From positions 1-54,891 of the forward strand of contig PLGG01000078.1 in the NCBI GenBank assembly GCA_003138515.1: a stretch of 54,891 bases of DNA, read 5' to 3'. The position numbers and the translations under genes are program-made. The DNA comes from Acidobacteriaceae bacterium (GTDB lineage: Bacteria; Acidobacteriota; Terriglobia; Terriglobales; Acidobacteriaceae). Under the pieces are notes generated by a model, which did not search any database, was not told the origin of the DNA, and saw only the letters and a list, made by a program, of their open reading frames with translations. Shown here one piece after another: positions 7,355-17,104 of the stretch (positions within the stretch are counted from its first letter, which is position 1; each line of letters begins with the position of its first letter).

Positions 7355-10210
7355 ATGAAAATGCGCTCGGGAAATGAGATACGCGAGCTGTTTCTGCGCT
7401 TCTTTGAGACAAAGGAGCACCGCCGGGTGCACTCGTCGTCGCTGGTGCCGGCGAACGATCCGACGCTGCTGTTCACCAACGCGGGAATGAACCAGTTCAA
7501 GGACCTTTTTCTGGGGGCGGAGAAGCGGAATTACAAGCGGGCTACGACCAGCCAGAAGTGCGTGAGGGCGGGCGGGAAGCACAACGACCTCGAGAATGTG
7601 GGCTTTACGCGGCGGCATCATACATTTTTCGAGATGCTGGGGAATTTCTCGTTCGGAGACTACTTCAAGCGCGACGCGATCCGGTTTGCGTGGGAATTAG
7701 TGACGAGCGAAGAGTGGTTTGGAATCCCAAAAGACCGCTTATACGTGACGATTTTCGAAGGAACGGCCGACGTTCCCAGGGACGACGAGGCGGAGAAGTT
7801 CTGGCTGGAAGTAGGCGTGCCGAAGCATCGAATCGGCGAGTACGGGGTAAAGGACAACTTCTGGCAGATGGGCGAGACGGGGCCGTGCGGGCCTTGCTCG
7901 GAGATCTTCTACGACATGGGCCTTGAGGCCGCCGAGACGCCGGGTGTGGATTTGCCTTTTGGCAAAGACGACGCGCGGTACGTGGAAATCTGGAACCTGG
8001 TGTTCATGCAGTTCGATCGTTCTGCCGTCGTTGATGCGACGGGCAAGACGACGGGATACAAGCTGGCTCCATTACCGAAGCCCTCGATCGACACGGGGAT
8101 GGGCCTCGAGCGGGTGGCGGCGGTGCTGCAGGGTGTGGTCAGCAACTTTGAAACAGACCTTTTTACGCCCCTCATTGCCCGCGCCGCTGAACTGACACAT
8201 AGCAAGGTTGGAAGCGACGAGAAGGCGGACGCAAGCCTGCGCATCATAGCTGACCACTCGCGAGCGGCCACGTTTCTCGTCAGCGACGGGGTGGTTCCGT
8301 CGAACGAGGGGCGCGGGTATGTTTTAAGGAAGATCCTTCGTCGTGGAATCCGGCACGGAAAGATTCTTGGCCAGGACAAGCCATTTATGTTCGAAATGGT
8401 CCGCGCGGTAGGAAACCTAATGCAAGGAGCCTATCCAGAGCTTATCGACTCGCTTAAGCGAGTCGCTCGGGTCGTGGAGGCCGAGGAGCAGCAATTTGAT
8501 CGAGTGCTCTCACAAGGTTGGAAGGAACTGGAAGAGGACATTGCGAGGGCAGTCCATGCGCGCGCCCAGAGGGTCCAAGAACTAATCACAAACCCCCCGA
8601 ATGGGGAAGTCCGGGCACTGGCTCCGCAAATGTTTGCCTCCACTGGCATTGGGTCGGGTGTTAGATTCCCGGCGGCCGTCTTGAGGGCGGCGAGTGAGCC
8701 TGTGGTCTTCAGCGGGAGAGCTGCATTCAGAATATTCGAAACTTTTGGGCTGCCGAAAGACTTCATAACTGATGCGCTGCGTGATTCGGGGTTGGACTTT
8801 GACGAAGCCGGTTTTGAGGCCGCTCGCGCGGAGGAGCAGGCCCGCGCCCGCGCCTCCTGGAAGGGCGGAAGCCAGAAGACGGCCAGCCCAGCGTTTCGCG
8901 ATTTGCCGAAGACGGTGTTCGAGGGCTACCGGAAACTGACGTCGACGAACTGCGAGGTTCTGGCGATTGTGAAAGGCGGCGTGGGCGTGCCGGCGGCAAA
9001 GGCGGCCGACGAGGTTGAAGTGGTGCTGGACCACACGAGCTTCTATGGCGATTCCGGCGGGCAAGTTGGCGACCTGGGCTGGTTCAGCTCGACTGACGGA
9101 AACGCGATGATTGCCGAGATTGTTGGCTGCGTGCTGCCGGTGCAGGGCGTTCGCGCGCACAAGGCGATTTTGAAGCAGCCGCTTGCAGTCGGCGATCGCG
9201 TGAATACGGTGGTGGATGGAGTGCGGCGCGATGCGATCCGGCGCAATCATACGGGGACGCATCTGCTGCACGCGGCGCTGCGGCAGGTTCTGGGCACGCA
9301 CGTGAAGCAGGCGGGGTCGCTGGTGGCTCCCGACCGGCTGCGCTTCGATTTTTCGCATTTTTCTCAAGTCGCCGACGAGGAGTTGCAGGAGATTGAAGAC
9401 ATTGTGAACCGCGAGGTGCTTGCGAACGCGAAGGTGGAGACGCTCGTAGACGTGCCGATCGACGCGGCGGTGAACGAGTACCATGCGATGGCGCTGTTCG
9501 GCGAGAAGTACGGCGACAAGGTGAGGGTAGTGAAGCTTTCGGATGGATTTTCGACGGAGCTGTGTGGTGGAACGCACACTGCGGCGACGGGTCAGATTGG
9601 ATTACTAAAGCTGACGAGCGAGGAGTCGGTTTCGTCGGGCGTGAGGCGCATTGAGGCGATCAGCGGGATGGGGTCGCTGGACACGTTCAGGAAAGATTTT
9701 GAGCTGGCGCAATTTGCGTCGTCAATTGTTTCGGCGGACGGGAACCTTTCGGAGGGGTTGAAGACGAAGCTGGCAGTGCAGGAAGACGAGCTGAAGAAGC
9801 TGCGGCGCGAGATTGAAGAGATGCGGATGAAGTCGGCTGCCGGCGGGCTGGACGAGGCGGTTTCACGCGCTGTCGAAGTGAGGGGCGTGAAGGTGCTGAC
9901 GCATCGCGCGGATGAGCTGGAGCGCGGGCAGTTGCGGACGCTGGTGGACAACTTGAAACAGAAGCTCGGCGAGGGCGTGGTGGTGCTCGGGTCGGCGCAG
10001 CCTGAGGGGAAAGTGGCGATCATTGCCGGAGTGACGCCGGGGCTGACGAAGCGCATCCAGGCGGGCAAGCTGGTGGGCGCGGTGGCGAAGATCGTGGGCG
10101 GATCGGGCGGAGGGAAGCCGGAGATTGCAGAGGCCGGCGGCAAAGACCAGGCGCAGATTGACGCGGCGCTGAAGTCGGCGGCGGGGATTGTGGGAGAGAT
10201 GCTTGGTTAG
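7355..10210 (+). CDS. alaS: Alanine--tRNA ligase
   Basis: Charges tRNA-Ala and edits mischarged Ser/Gly. The 951-residue product has the class II core with [20 protein letters not shown] and [18 protein letters not shown], then the editing domain with zinc-type ligands H632 and H636 ([10 protein letters not shown]) and C737 and H741 (CGGTH). A coiled-coil/C-Ala region follows. GGAG precedes ATG 7355, with a second ATG two codons later. The protein is some 60-70 residues longer than common AlaRS of about 880. Part of the excess sits at about residues 407-449, between the helical region and the [16 protein letters not shown] segment. A perfect hairpin lies 90 bp downstream. Confidence 0.97.
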   Translation: MKMRSGNEIRELFLRFFETKEHRRVHSSSLVPANDPTLLFTNAGMNQFKDLFLGAEKRNYKRATTSQKCVRAGGKHNDLENVGFTRRHHTFFEMLGNFSFGDYFKRDAIRFAWELVTSEEWFGIPKDRLYVTIFEGTADVPRDDEAEKFWLEVGVPKHRIGEYGVKDNFWQMGETGPCGPCSEIFYDMGLEAAETPGVDLPFGKDDARYVEIWNLVFMQFDRSAVVDATGKTTGYKLAPLPKPSIDTGMGLERVAAVLQGVVSNFETDLFTPLIARAAELTHSKVGSDEKADASLRIIADHSRAATFLVSDGVVPSNEGRGYVLRKILRRGIRHGKILGQDKPFMFEMVRAVGNLMQGAYPELIDSLKRVARVVEAEEQQFDRVLSQGWKELEEDIARAVHARAQRVQELITNPPNGEVRALAPQMFASTGIGSGVRFPAAVLRAASEPVVFSGRAAFRIFETFGLPKDFITDALRDSGLDFDEAGFEAARAEEQARARASWKGGSQKTASPAFRDLPKTVFEGYRKLTSTNCEVLAIVKGGVGVPAAKAADEVEVVLDHTSFYGDSGGQVGDLGWFSSTDGNAMIAEIVGCVLPVQGVRAHKAILKQPLAVGDRVNTVVDGVRRDAIRRNHTGTHLLHAALRQVLGTHVKQAGSLVAPDRLRFDFSHFSQVADEELQEIEDIVNREVLANAKVETLVDVPIDAAVNEYHAMALFGEKYGDKVRVVKLSDGFSTELCGGTHTAATGQIGLLKLTSEESVSSGVRRIEAISGMGSLDTFRKDFELAQFASSIVSADGNLSEGLKTKLAVQEDELKKLRREIEEMRMKSAAGGLDEAVSRAVEVRGVKVLTHRADELERGQLRTLVDNLKQKLGEGVVVLGSAQPEGKVAIIAGVTPGLTKRIQAGKLVGAVAKIVGGSGGGKPEIAEAGGKDQAQIDAALKSAAGIVGEMLG

Positions 10211-10300
10211 TTGTCAGTTGTTAGTGAACAGCTGACGCGGAACGAGTCAAGAGTTGAAGAAGTGAATAAATGAAGAACTGAAGCAGTGAGTAAGTGAAAC
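10207..10300. repeat. Heptamer then octamer arrays after alaS
   Basis: Three heptamers (TTAGTTG, TCAGTTG, TTAGTGA; 10207-10227) begin on the alaS stop codon. Six degenerate octamers of RNTGARNN type run from 10253 to 10300 and abut the hairpin at 10301. The octamers match the family at 2952-2983. Confidence 0.7.
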
Positions 10301-10326
10301 GAATCCGGGCCTGACGGCCCGGATTC
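10301..10326. terminator. Hairpin between convergent alaS and outer-membrane gene
   Basis: A perfect 11-bp stem (GAATCCGGGCC and GGCCCGGATTC) with loop TGAC lies between two genes that converge. The T-tract is weak on both strands, so efficiency is uncertain, but position and perfect symmetry favour a bidirectional terminator. Confidence 0.7.
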
Positions 10327-10343
10327 TGTGTTTGGTGCGCAGG

Positions 10344-11219
10344 TTAGCGGATCTTGAAGTTATATCCCAGACCAATGGAGAAGATGGGATAGACCGTAAG
10401 AACGTTGAGGTCTTTCTGGTATTTGGCGATCTGGCTGGCGATGTTTGCCTGCGCGGTAGAATTGGTGGCCATGTTGACGCAGGAAGGGCCGTTGATTGCC
10501 GCATCGGCCTGGGAGGTACAGGCATAGCCTGTGGGGTTGAGGGCGAGGGTGGGCGAGCCGGTAAAAACTGCGCCGATCTCAAAGGGGAAAGACCAGTGGC
10601 CGCCCTTGCGGGAGATGAGATTTCCCCAGCCCGTGGTCATGGAGAAAGCGTGCTGACGCTTGTTGAGGCCGAGCCTGGCGGTGATATTGAGGGGACTGAC
10701 GGTGTCGGAGTAGTACTTTTGCGAACCAAAGGTAAAGCTGGTTCCGCCGGCGGCGATGCCAGTGGCCGTGGCTTGATTCTGGTTGTAAAGCACCGCTCCG
10801 GGGCTGAGGCGCCAGCCGTGATTCGGGAACGGATACACATCCAACGAGGCTCCGGCGGTGGCGAATTTCAAGTTGCCGCTGACGCTGGTGCCGTTCGATC
10901 CGTTGCTGTTGTTGATGGTGACGTTCGAGACGGTATAGCTGAAGTAGTTGCCGATGCCGCGAATATTGAAGTAGCGATTGGCGTTGACAGCGGCCTGCAT
11001 GTTGATGCCGTTGGCGCCGATGCCGCCAGACAGTGCGAGGCGGGAGAAGGGCGCGGGCGAAGCGCTTACGGCGCCTTTCGAAACGGGCGATGCCGTGGAT
11101 TGGCCGGCCCCCGGCGCGGAAGATAGCGATGGATAAAAGTTGGAAGAATAGGATTGCGCGAAGAGGCCCGAGGATGCGGCCAGCAGAGTGAGCGTCAAAC
11201 AGCAAACAAGTCGTTTCAC
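10344..11219 (-). CDS. Predicted outer-membrane beta-barrel protein
   Basis: A 291-residue protein with a clear signal peptide (MKRLVCCLTLTLLAASSGLFAQ) and a Ser/Ala/Pro-rich linker. The remainder is made of alternating beta strands with aromatic girdle residues. The last strand ends SIGLGYNFKIR, close to an outer-membrane insertion signal, although the terminal residue is Arg instead of Phe. It resembles small porin-like or OmpW/OprF-like barrels found widely in Acidobacteria, but no specific family is recognised. It has its own 257-bp upstream region and converges on alaS. Confidence 0.72.
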   Translation of the reverse strand: MKRLVCCLTLTLLAASSGLFAQSYSSNFYPSLSSAPGAGQSTASPVSKGAVSASPAPFSRLALSGGIGANGINMQAAVNANRYFNIRGIGNYFSYTVSNVTINNSNGSNGTSVSGNLKFATAGASLDVYPFPNHGWRLSPGAVLYNQNQATATGIAAGGTSFTFGSQKYYSDTVSPLNITARLGLNKRQHAFSMTTGWGNLISRKGGHWSFPFEIGAVFTGSPTLALNPTGYACTSQADAAINGPSCVNMATNSTAQANIASQIAKYQKDLNVLTVYPIFSIGLGYNFKIR

Positions 11220-11476
11220 GATGTCTCCAATCGATTCGCCAGCGGATCCGGCAATTGCATGGTCGATCCTTCAGCCTAGAAGAGCTGGAGTAACATGGCC
11301 CACAAATCACCAGTAGACTGGCACGCCTCTGCCAGAATGGGAATTTGAGTTCAAATCTAGCAATGCACTATTCAGTGGGCAATACATCGTTAGGGTTACT
11401 GAGCCGGACCTGTCACTCCAGAAGCGGGAGTTAGCGCTGCGGGCGCTGGACGCTCGAGATGTCGTAATCTGAGCGC

Positions 11477-12589
11477 ATGGCAAGGCGGGACGAGGACCAG
11501 GGAAAAACGAGTGCGCTGCGCGCGGGTCTGCTGGAGTGGTACGGGCGCAACCGGCGCGACTTGCCATGGCGGCGCAGCAGGAATCCCTACGCGATCTGGG
11601 TTGCGGAGATCATGCTGCAACAGACGCGCGTGGTCGTGGTGGTGGAGCGGTACCAGCAGTTTCTGAAGCGGTTTCCCACGCTGGTATCGCTGGCGCTGGC
11701 GCCGGAGCAGGATGTGCTGGCGATGTGGAGCGGGCTGGGCTACTACCGGCGGGCGCGCATGCTGCACAAGGCGGCGCAGTTTGTGAGCGAGAATCTTCAA
11801 GGGAATCTGCCGGTGAAGGCGGAGGAGTTGCGGATTCTGCCGGGAATTGGCGTGTATACGGCCGCGGCAGTAGCAAGCATTGCGCACAACGAGCCGGTGG
11901 CGGTGGTGGATGGAAATGTGGAGCGGGTGCTTTGTCGCTTCGCGGGCTGGGGGGCGGGCAGCCGCAAAGGCGGCGGCACGGCGCTGCGGCGGAAGGTCGA
12001 GGATCTGGCACGGCGTTTCTTGGATCGGGCGCGTCCCGGAGATTTTAACCAGGCCATGATGGAGCTGGGCGCGACGGTTTGCACGCCAAGGAATCCGCAA
12101 TGCGCGGCGTGCCCGCTAATGCCGGAATGCAAGACGCGGGGCGAGCACAAGACCGCGCGGCGCGCCGCAATGACCAGCCGGGTTGCGGCGTACGCGCTGG
12201 TGATGCGCGCGACTCCACGGCCAGCCCGGCGGCGCGGCGGGAACACGCAGCAGATGCTGCTGGTGCAGAGGCCCGCGCAGACGACGGTAATGCCTGGGAT
12301 GTGGGAGCTGCCGACGCTGCTTCATGCCGAGGTTCCCGCGAGCGAGTTGCGCATGACATTGCGGCACGCGATTATGCAGGTCAACTATTACGTACACATT
12401 CGCAGCGTAGGCGAAGAGGATGTGGAGGTGATGACAGCGGCGGGCGGGGAGCGGCGCTGGGTTGCGCTGCATGAGGCGGCGGGTATGGCGCTGACCGGAC
12501 TTACGCGGAAAGTGCTCATGCGCTCGCGGCTGTTGCCCTCGCCGGCGATGGATGCAATTGCGCGTCGCCGCGGTGAAGCCGTAGTCTGA
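11477..12589 (+). CDS. mutY: A/G-specific adenine glycosylase MutY
   Basis: Removes adenine mispaired with 8-oxoguanine or guanine. The 370-residue protein has the N-terminal WVAEIMLQQTRV segment carrying the catalytic glutamate. The helix-hairpin-helix LPGIGVYTAAAV is followed by the catalytic aspartate in VVDGNVERVL. A [4Fe-4S] cluster is formed by C202, C209, C212 and C218 in the C-6-C-2-C-5-C spacing of the family. The C-terminal third resembles the NUDIX-like 8-oxoG recognition domain (QMLLVQRPAQTTVMPGMWELP). ATG 11477 directly precedes the conserved region. Length is normal. Confidence 0.96.
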   Translation: MARRDEDQGKTSALRAGLLEWYGRNRRDLPWRRSRNPYAIWVAEIMLQQTRVVVVVERYQQFLKRFPTLVSLALAPEQDVLAMWSGLGYYRRARMLHKAAQFVSENLQGNLPVKAEELRILPGIGVYTAAAVASIAHNEPVAVVDGNVERVLCRFAGWGAGSRKGGGTALRRKVEDLARRFLDRARPGDFNQAMMELGATVCTPRNPQCAACPLMPECKTRGEHKTARRAAMTSRVAAYALVMRATPRPARRRGGNTQQMLLVQRPAQTTVMPGMWELPTLLHAEVPASELRMTLRHAIMQVNYYVHIRSVGEEDVEVMTAAGGERRWVALHEAAGMALTGLTRKVLMRSRLLPSPAMDAIARRRGEAVV

Positions 12590-12676
12590 AAGGTCAATCG
12601 AACAAGATTGGTTGGCGCATTTCGCGCGAGCTCGTGACGTAATTCAAGCACCGAGATCGATTCGGAAGGAGATCGA

Positions 12677-14422
12677 ATGCATTCGAGAGTCATTCTGGCT
12701 TTTTTGGCAGGGACGTGTTTGTCAGCGGCGGCGACGCCGATGATTTCAGCGCAAGAAGCTGGGGCCGGTGCGGTTCCGGCAATTGCGGGGCTGCCCGCGG
12801 GGGCGGGCGCTGCCGCAGCAGGCATCGACGGCGAGAAGATTCGCGCGCATGTGCGATTTCTGTCGCTCGATTTGCTTGAAGGGCGCGGTCCGGGAACGCG
12901 CGGCGGCGAGCTGGCGGCGGAGTACATTGCGACGCAGTTCGTGCTGGCGGGGGTGGTGCCGGCGGGGGTGGTGCCGGCGGGGGATGACGGCACGTATTTC
13001 CAGCGCGTTCCGCTCTACGCGGTGCACACGGTGGAGGACAAGACGAAGTTCAGCTTTGTGCCGGCCGATGGCGCGACGCTGGATCTCAGGTACGGCGACG
13101 AGATTGTCGCCAAGGACCAGACCGGGCAGGCGACGGCGGAGATCGACGCGCCGATTGTGTTTATGGGATACGGGATCGATGCGCCGGAGTACAACTGGAA
13201 CGACTACGCGGGCGCTGACGGAAAAGATATCGACGTGAAGGGGAAAGTGGTGCTGGTGATCGTGAACGAGCCGCCTTCGCAGGACGAGAAGTTCTTCAAA
13301 GGCGCAGCACTCACTTACTACGGGCGCTGGACGTACAAGTATGAGGAGGCTGCGCGGCGCGGAGCGGTTGGCGTGCTGATCATCCACCGTACCGATTTGG
13401 CCAGCTACGGCTGGGATGTGGTGCGCAACTCGCAGGCCGTGGAGAAGAGCTACCTGGATGGGGATCCGAGCGCGACGCTACGCGCGGCGGCGTGGATCCA
13501 GCACGACGTGGCGCAGAAGCTGTTCACGATGGCGGGGCTGGGCGATCTGGACAAGGGCATCGACCGCTCCGGCGTTCCGGGGGCGTTTCATGCGGTTGAG
13601 CTGCCAGTGCGGCTGAAGGCGCACGTTGAAAGCCGCGTGCGAAGGTACGTGAGCGCGAACGTGGTGGGGCGCGTGGCGGGCGCAGCTCGCGGCGGCAATG
13701 CCGTTTTGTATACCGCGCATTACGACCATCTGGGCATCGATCCCGACATGAAGGGCGACAACATTTTTAACGGCGCCGCCGACAACGGCACCGGTTGCGG
13801 GATTGTGATGGAACTGGCGCGGGCATTCGCGCAGTCGCCGGTGAAGCCGCCGCACGATGTGTACTTTGCCTCGGTGACCGCCGAGGAGCAGGGATTGCTC
13901 GGCTCGCAGTATCTTGGGATGCATCCGCCGGCGCCCGCAAGCCAGATGGGGCTGGACCTGAATTTCGATATGCTGCTGCCGATCGGGATTCCGCGGTCGG
14001 TGGATTTGAACGGAGGAGAGCGCATCGACTTCTGGCCGACGGTCGAGACGGTGGCCAAAGCGTTCGATCTCGCATTGCTCCCCGATTCCACTCCGAGTGC
14101 GGGCCATTACTACCGGTCAGATCATTTTTCGCTGGCGCGCGTGGGGATTCCTGCGTTCAGCGTGGATGAGGGCGAGCTGTTCGCGGGGCACGACCTGGCC
14201 TGGGGTCACGCGCAGTTCGAGGACTACGTTGCGCATCACTACCACCAGCCTTCCGACGAATACCGCCCGGACTGGGACTTCAGGGGCAACGCCAAGCTGG
14301 CGCGGTTCGGATTTGTTCTGGGCTGGCTGGCCAGCGAGCAGAAGAAGCCGATCGAGTGGCTCCCCGGCGACGAGTTTGAGGCGGCGCGAAAGGCGAGCGA
14401 GAAGACAGGGAGCAGCCAATAG
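12677..14422 (+). CDS. M28 family zinc peptidase, secreted
   Basis: A 581-residue aminopeptidase-type protein with a signal peptide (ILAFLAGTCLSAAATPMISAQ). A PA-like insert lies in the middle (about residues 150-250, around VFMGYGIDAPEYNWNDYAGAD). The M28 zinc site follows: HYDHLG, then FNGAADNGTG and TAEEQGLLGSQ supply His, Asp and Glu ligands or catalytic residues. DHFSLARVGIPAFS and the C-terminal YHQPSDEY contribute the remaining acid and His. GGAG lies 7 nt before ATG 12677. Likely an exported aminopeptidase releasing N-terminal residues from peptides. Two exact 15-bp units near the N-terminus (12946-12975) encode AGVVP repeats. Confidence 0.9.
   Translation: MHSRVILAFLAGTCLSAAATPMISAQEAGAGAVPAIAGLPAGAGAAAAGIDGEKIRAHVRFLSLDLLEGRGPGTRGGELAAEYIATQFVLAGVVPAGVVPAGDDGTYFQRVPLYAVHTVEDKTKFSFVPADGATLDLRYGDEIVAKDQTGQATAEIDAPIVFMGYGIDAPEYNWNDYAGADGKDIDVKGKVVLVIVNEPPSQDEKFFKGAALTYYGRWTYKYEEAARRGAVGVLIIHRTDLASYGWDVVRNSQAVEKSYLDGDPSATLRAAAWIQHDVAQKLFTMAGLGDLDKGIDRSGVPGAFHAVELPVRLKAHVESRVRRYVSANVVGRVAGAARGGNAVLYTAHYDHLGIDPDMKGDNIFNGAADNGTGCGIVMELARAFAQSPVKPPHDVYFASVTAEEQGLLGSQYLGMHPPAPASQMGLDLNFDMLLPIGIPRSVDLNGGERIDFWPTVETVAKAFDLALLPDSTPSAGHYYRSDHFSLARVGIPAFSVDEGELFAGHDLAWGHAQFEDYVAHHYHQPSDEYRPDWDFRGNAKLARFGFVLGWLASEQKKPIEWLPGDEFEAARKASEKTGSSQ
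12946..12984 (+). repeat. 15-bp in-frame tandem repeat in the M28 gene
   Basis: Two identical 15-bp units (GGCGGGGGTGGTGCC) and part of a third encode AGVVP repeats. Copy-number change would be frame-neutral. Confidence 0.88.
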
Positions 14423-14441
14423 CCAGTAGCCAATAGGGAAT
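14414..14441. repeat. Heptamer tandem repeat overlapping the M28 stop codon (4 units)
   Basis: The units AGCCAAT, AGCCAGT, AGCCAAT and AGGGAAT span the stop codon at 14420-14422. Confidence 0.88.
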
Positions 14442-14492
14442 AGGACGCGGCGCGAAATCCGGCGCGACGAATCGCGAGGGCCTCGGGAAGCG

Positions 14493-14759
14493 TCAGTAGT
14501 AATCCGCGCAACTGAGGTAATAGCCGCAATGAGTGCAGACCAGCTTGCAGTGGTGGCCCGTGAGGCGATGGCCGCAGGTGGGGCAGATCTGGCAGTGGTG
14601 GTCGATGGGGAGCGCGTCAATATCATTGGGGCCGCAATGGGCTGGGCCAGGCGGCGCGGGATAGGATTGGGCGCGGACGGACGCACCACTTTGTGAGATA
14701 TCCGCCGCGGGATCGGCTTGAATATCGAAATTCAGGGCGCGGAGCCGCTCCGGCAACAT
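14493..14759 (-). CDS. Small double zinc-knuckle protein
   Basis: An 88-residue protein with a disordered N-terminal half and a compact C-terminal metal site. CPTCGHR and [10 protein letters not shown] supply CxxC pairs, with His residues between them. The closing [14 protein letters not shown] tail is strongly patterned and suggests a real, conserved small protein, not a chance frame. It may bind nucleic acid or protein; the function is unknown. The opposite strand also has a 66-codon frame (14718-14918) without any motif, which was not accepted. It is convergent with the M28 gene. Confidence 0.65.
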   Translation of the reverse strand: MLPERLRALNFDIQADPAADISQSGASVRAQSYPAPPGPAHCGPNDIDALPIDHHCQICPTCGHRLTGHHCKLVCTHCGYYLSCADYY

Positions 14760-14958
14760 GGCGGACAGATTAGCATGGAGGAGTGGCCGCCTGTTCCCAA
14801 GAAATTTCCGCAGGCGCCCGAGAGATCAACTCAAGAGATTAACCCGAGAGATCAACAGCAGGGCGGCGCAACGGTCTTCCCAGAAGTGAAGCGCCCAGAA
14901 AACCCACAAACAACCTGATGACGAGACACCCCAGATGGGGAACCCCCAAGGAGGGACT

Positions 14959-15390
14959 ATGGCAAGCAAAGCGAGCGCGGTTTGGACAGGATCACTGAAG
15001 GAAGGCAAGGGGACGATTTCGACGGCGACGGGCGTGCTGAACAACGCCAACTACTCGTTCGCGACGCGGTTTGAGGGAGCGACTACCGGCACGACGCCCG
15101 AGGAACTGATTGCGGCGGCTCACGCGAGCTGCTTCTCGATGGCGCTCGGCGCGCAACTTGGTGGGGCGGGATTGACGCCGACGAAGATTGAAACGCAAGC
15201 GGCCGTTACACTGGCCAAGGTGGATGCGGGCTTTGCGATTACGAGGATCGCGCTGACCACGACAGCCAGCGTTCCGGGCGCGACCAAGGAAGTTTTCGAT
15301 AAGGCTGCGGCGGACGCGAAAGCGGGCTGCCCGGTTTCGAAGCTCTTCGCGAACAACACGGAGATCACGCTGGACGCGAAGCTGGTTTAA
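14959..15390 (+). CDS. OsmC family peroxiredoxin-like protein
   Basis: A 143-residue OsmC/Ohr-superfamily protein, predicted to reduce organic hydroperoxides in the cytoplasm. The two redox cysteines are in AAHASCFSMALG and AKAGCPVSKLF, the classical OsmC pair. The N-terminal WTGSLKEGKGTIST strands and TPEELIAAAH helix fit the OsmC branch better than Ohr. ATG 14959 has an AAGGAGGG ribosome site 5-7 nt upstream, which decides it over the upstream ATG 14935. A hairpin with a T-rich tail follows the stop. Confidence 0.92.
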   Translation: MASKASAVWTGSLKEGKGTISTATGVLNNANYSFATRFEGATTGTTPEELIAAAHASCFSMALGAQLGGAGLTPTKIETQAAVTLAKVDAGFAITRIALTTTASVPGATKEVFDKAAADAKAGCPVSKLFANNTEITLDAKLV

Positions 15391-15419
15391 GGGCGCCGTC
15401 AGCCGCAACGAGATCAAGG

Positions 15420-15465
15420 CATCCCATCCTCTCTCGGGATGATTTCCAGAACGCAGGATGGGATG
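15420..15465. terminator. Hairpin after the OsmC gene
   Basis: A perfect 11-bp stem (CATCCCATCCT 15420-15430, AGGATGGGATG 15455-15465) has a 24-nt loop and is followed by TTTGTTTTGG. It lies 30 bp after the OsmC stop. It may also be a relative of the palindromic elements at 3144 and 6289. Confidence 0.6.
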
Positions 15466-15547
15466 TTTGTTTTGGTGATGACCCGCACGGTCGAAAGCGA
15501 TCGCGGAGGATAGACTTGGAGAGCATTTTCGTGAGGCACAAGCATCC

Positions 15548-16018
15548 ATGAAGAAACACAAATTCAAAGCGCGGATTGAAAGCCCGGGTGGCGCAGCGGG
15601 CGGCACATGCGTGTTTTTTCCGTACAACGTGCAAGAGGAATTTGGCACGAAAGGGCGCGTGCCGGTGAAGGGGACGTTCAATGGAGCTCCGTATACCGGG
15701 TCGATGATCAAGTACGGGATGCCGCAGCACATGCTGCCGGTGCTGAAGGGGATTCGCGAACAGATCGGCAAAGGTCCGGGCGACACGATCGACGTGGTGG
15801 TTTGGAAGGACGAGGAGGAACGCGTCGTTGCGATTTCGGCTCCCTTCAAAGCGCTGTTGAAGAAGGAAGGGTTGTTGGCCGGCTTCGAAAAGCTCAGCTA
15901 CACGCATCGCAGGGAATACGTGCGGTGGATTGAGGGAGCGAAAAAGGAAGAGACGCGGCAGAATCGCGTGGTTAAGGCCGTCGCGATGTTGAAGAAGGGC
16001 GTGAAGACGCCGGTGTGA
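15548..16018 (+). CDS. YdeI/OmpD-associated and DUF1905 domain protein
   Basis: A 156-residue protein. The first about 90 residues match the DUF1905 beta-barrel pattern (FPYNVQEEFGTKGRVPVKGTFNG, then KGPGDTIDVVVWKDEEER). The C-terminal part carries the YdeI-type helix pair (FEKLSYTHRREYVRWIEGAKKEETRQNR). The combination is widespread in bacteria and its biochemical role is not established. ATG 15548 immediately precedes a lysine-rich N-terminus. No signal peptide. Confidence 0.88.
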   Translation: MKKHKFKARIESPGGAAGGTCVFFPYNVQEEFGTKGRVPVKGTFNGAPYTGSMIKYGMPQHMLPVLKGIREQIGKGPGDTIDVVVWKDEEERVVAISAPFKALLKKEGLLAGFEKLSYTHRREYVRWIEGAKKEETRQNRVVKAVAMLKKGVKTPV

Positions 16019-16120
16019 CGAGGCGGTTTTGGCGGCCGCGGAAATTTGACACGAACCACTGCATTTGCGAGACTCAGGATTGCTGCCCGCTCGGCGGAAC
16101 CCGCCTGAGCAGTCTCATGT

Positions 16121-16207
16121 GCCGAAGTGGCGGAATTGGCAGACGCGCGTGGTTCAGGTCCACGTACTCGCAAGGGTGTGGGGGTTCGAGTCCCTTCTTC
16201 GGCACCA
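16121..16207 (+). tRNA. tRNA-Leu (anticodon CAG)
   Basis: The acceptor stem GCCGAAG (16121-16127) pairs with CTTCGGC (16197-16203), followed by A and an encoded CCA. The anticodon stem CGTGG/CCACG holds a 7-nt loop TTCAGGT, giving anticodon CAG. A long variable arm and GGTTCGAGTCC T-arm are present, as expected for a class II leucine tRNA. tRNA genes often serve as integration sites; the unusual genes that follow make this worth noting. Confidence 0.97.
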
Positions 16208-16303
16208 AAGCTCCCAAGAACGAATCAGCCTTTGGGGTTCTTCGATCGCTTCCGCGGACTCAGCATTTCGCCCGCGGTCTCCCGCTCGAGCTCACGATAG
16301 AGA

Positions 16304-17104
16304 TTAGCCGAAGTATCCCGCGCCTCTGCCCTTGAGCAATTTGGCCTTGACCATCGCTGCTGCCTCTTCCTTGGTTACAGAGCCATCTTTGTCGGTGTCG
16401 AGGCCGGAATTGCGATCGTACTGGGCGCTGGGCTTGCTGAAGAGAACCCATGAGTTTGCCTTGCCGATTGCGGCCGGCCAAAGAATGGCCATGTAGACAT
16501 CCTCGATTGTCTCAAGCATGTTCTTGTAGGGATTGAAATACTTCTCGACATAGTCCATCTGATCTTCGGCAGTCATGGCGGCCAGGTCCGCAGTGCTCGT
16601 GCCAAGCTCAACGGCTGTGTCCGGCAGGAATTGAATCAGGCCGGTGGCTCCGTTGCGGTTCTTTATCGATGGGCTGAAGGTCTCGCCGGTTTCAAAGGCG
16701 ATGGCCGAGATCAGGAAGTTCGGATCGACATCAATATTCCAGGCAATCTCAATCAGCTTGACCTTGAACGCGGCGCTCACTTTGGCTCCCCAGGCGATCT
16801 GCTGACCGCCGAGAGCATCGACACCGAGAGCATCAGGCATTATGCCGCGCATGAGGAAGTTGATCGTGGGGTCGTCCGGTTCGACTTTTCCAGTAGGCCG
16901 GGCCATCAGGAGATCATGGCGCTGAACCCGCTCGATCGCGGAAATTGTCGCCGGCCCGCAGAGTCCGTCGACATCGATGGGGCGCAGCCGGGCCGGAATC
17001 TTGAGGTTGATAAGCTGTTGGACGATGCTCACGTCACCGAAAAAGTTCGCGCCATTCCGTCCGACCGAACTGAAGATACTGAAGATACTGATCTTGCCTG
17101 GCAT
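16304..17104 (-). CDS. Peptidoglycan-binding, lysozyme-like (lytic transglycosylase) protein with EF-hand
   Basis: A 266-residue protein without a signal peptide. Residues about 10-85 resemble a peptidoglycan-binding module of the SVGRNGANFFGDVSIVQQL type, with IDVDGLCGPATISAIERVQ; this variant often starts exported wall-active effectors. Residues about 115-170 look lysozyme-like: LISAIAFETGETF (candidate catalytic E138), then NGATGLIQFLPDTAVELG. Residues D236-E247 form a textbook 12-residue EF-hand loop (DTDKDGSVTKEE, ligands at 1, 3, 5, 7, 9 and 12), suggesting calcium control. It is divergent from the amidase-GT51 gene. Export by a specialised system is inferred from the missing signal peptide; no secretion apparatus for it is visible here. 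Confidence 0.72.
   Translation of the reverse strand: MPGKISIFSIFSSVGRNGANFFGDVSIVQQLINLKIPARLRPIDVDGLCGPATISAIERVQRHDLLMARPTGKVEPDDPTINFLMRGIMPDALGVDALGGQQIAWGAKVSAAFKVKLIEIAWNIDVDPNFLISAIAFETGETFSPSIKNRNGATGLIQFLPDTAVELGTSTADLAAMTAEDQMDYVEKYFNPYKNMLETIEDVYMAILWPAAIGKANSWVLFSKPSAQYDRNSGLDTDKDGSVTKEEAAAMVKAKLLKGRGAGYFG

Noticed and set aside
7086..7358. 90-codon frame upstream of alaS
   Set aside because: No motif, atypical composition, and it overlaps the alaS ribosome site and start.
14718..14918. 66-codon frame on the plus strand before the OsmC gene
   Set aside because: It has no motif and overlaps the zinc-knuckle gene, whose cysteine pattern is far more gene-like.
16397..16432. Dockerin partner for the secretin's cohesin-like domain
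   Set aside because: The EF-hand in the lytic enzyme is a single canonical 12-residue loop followed by a helix; dockerins need two F-hand repeats of a different pattern.
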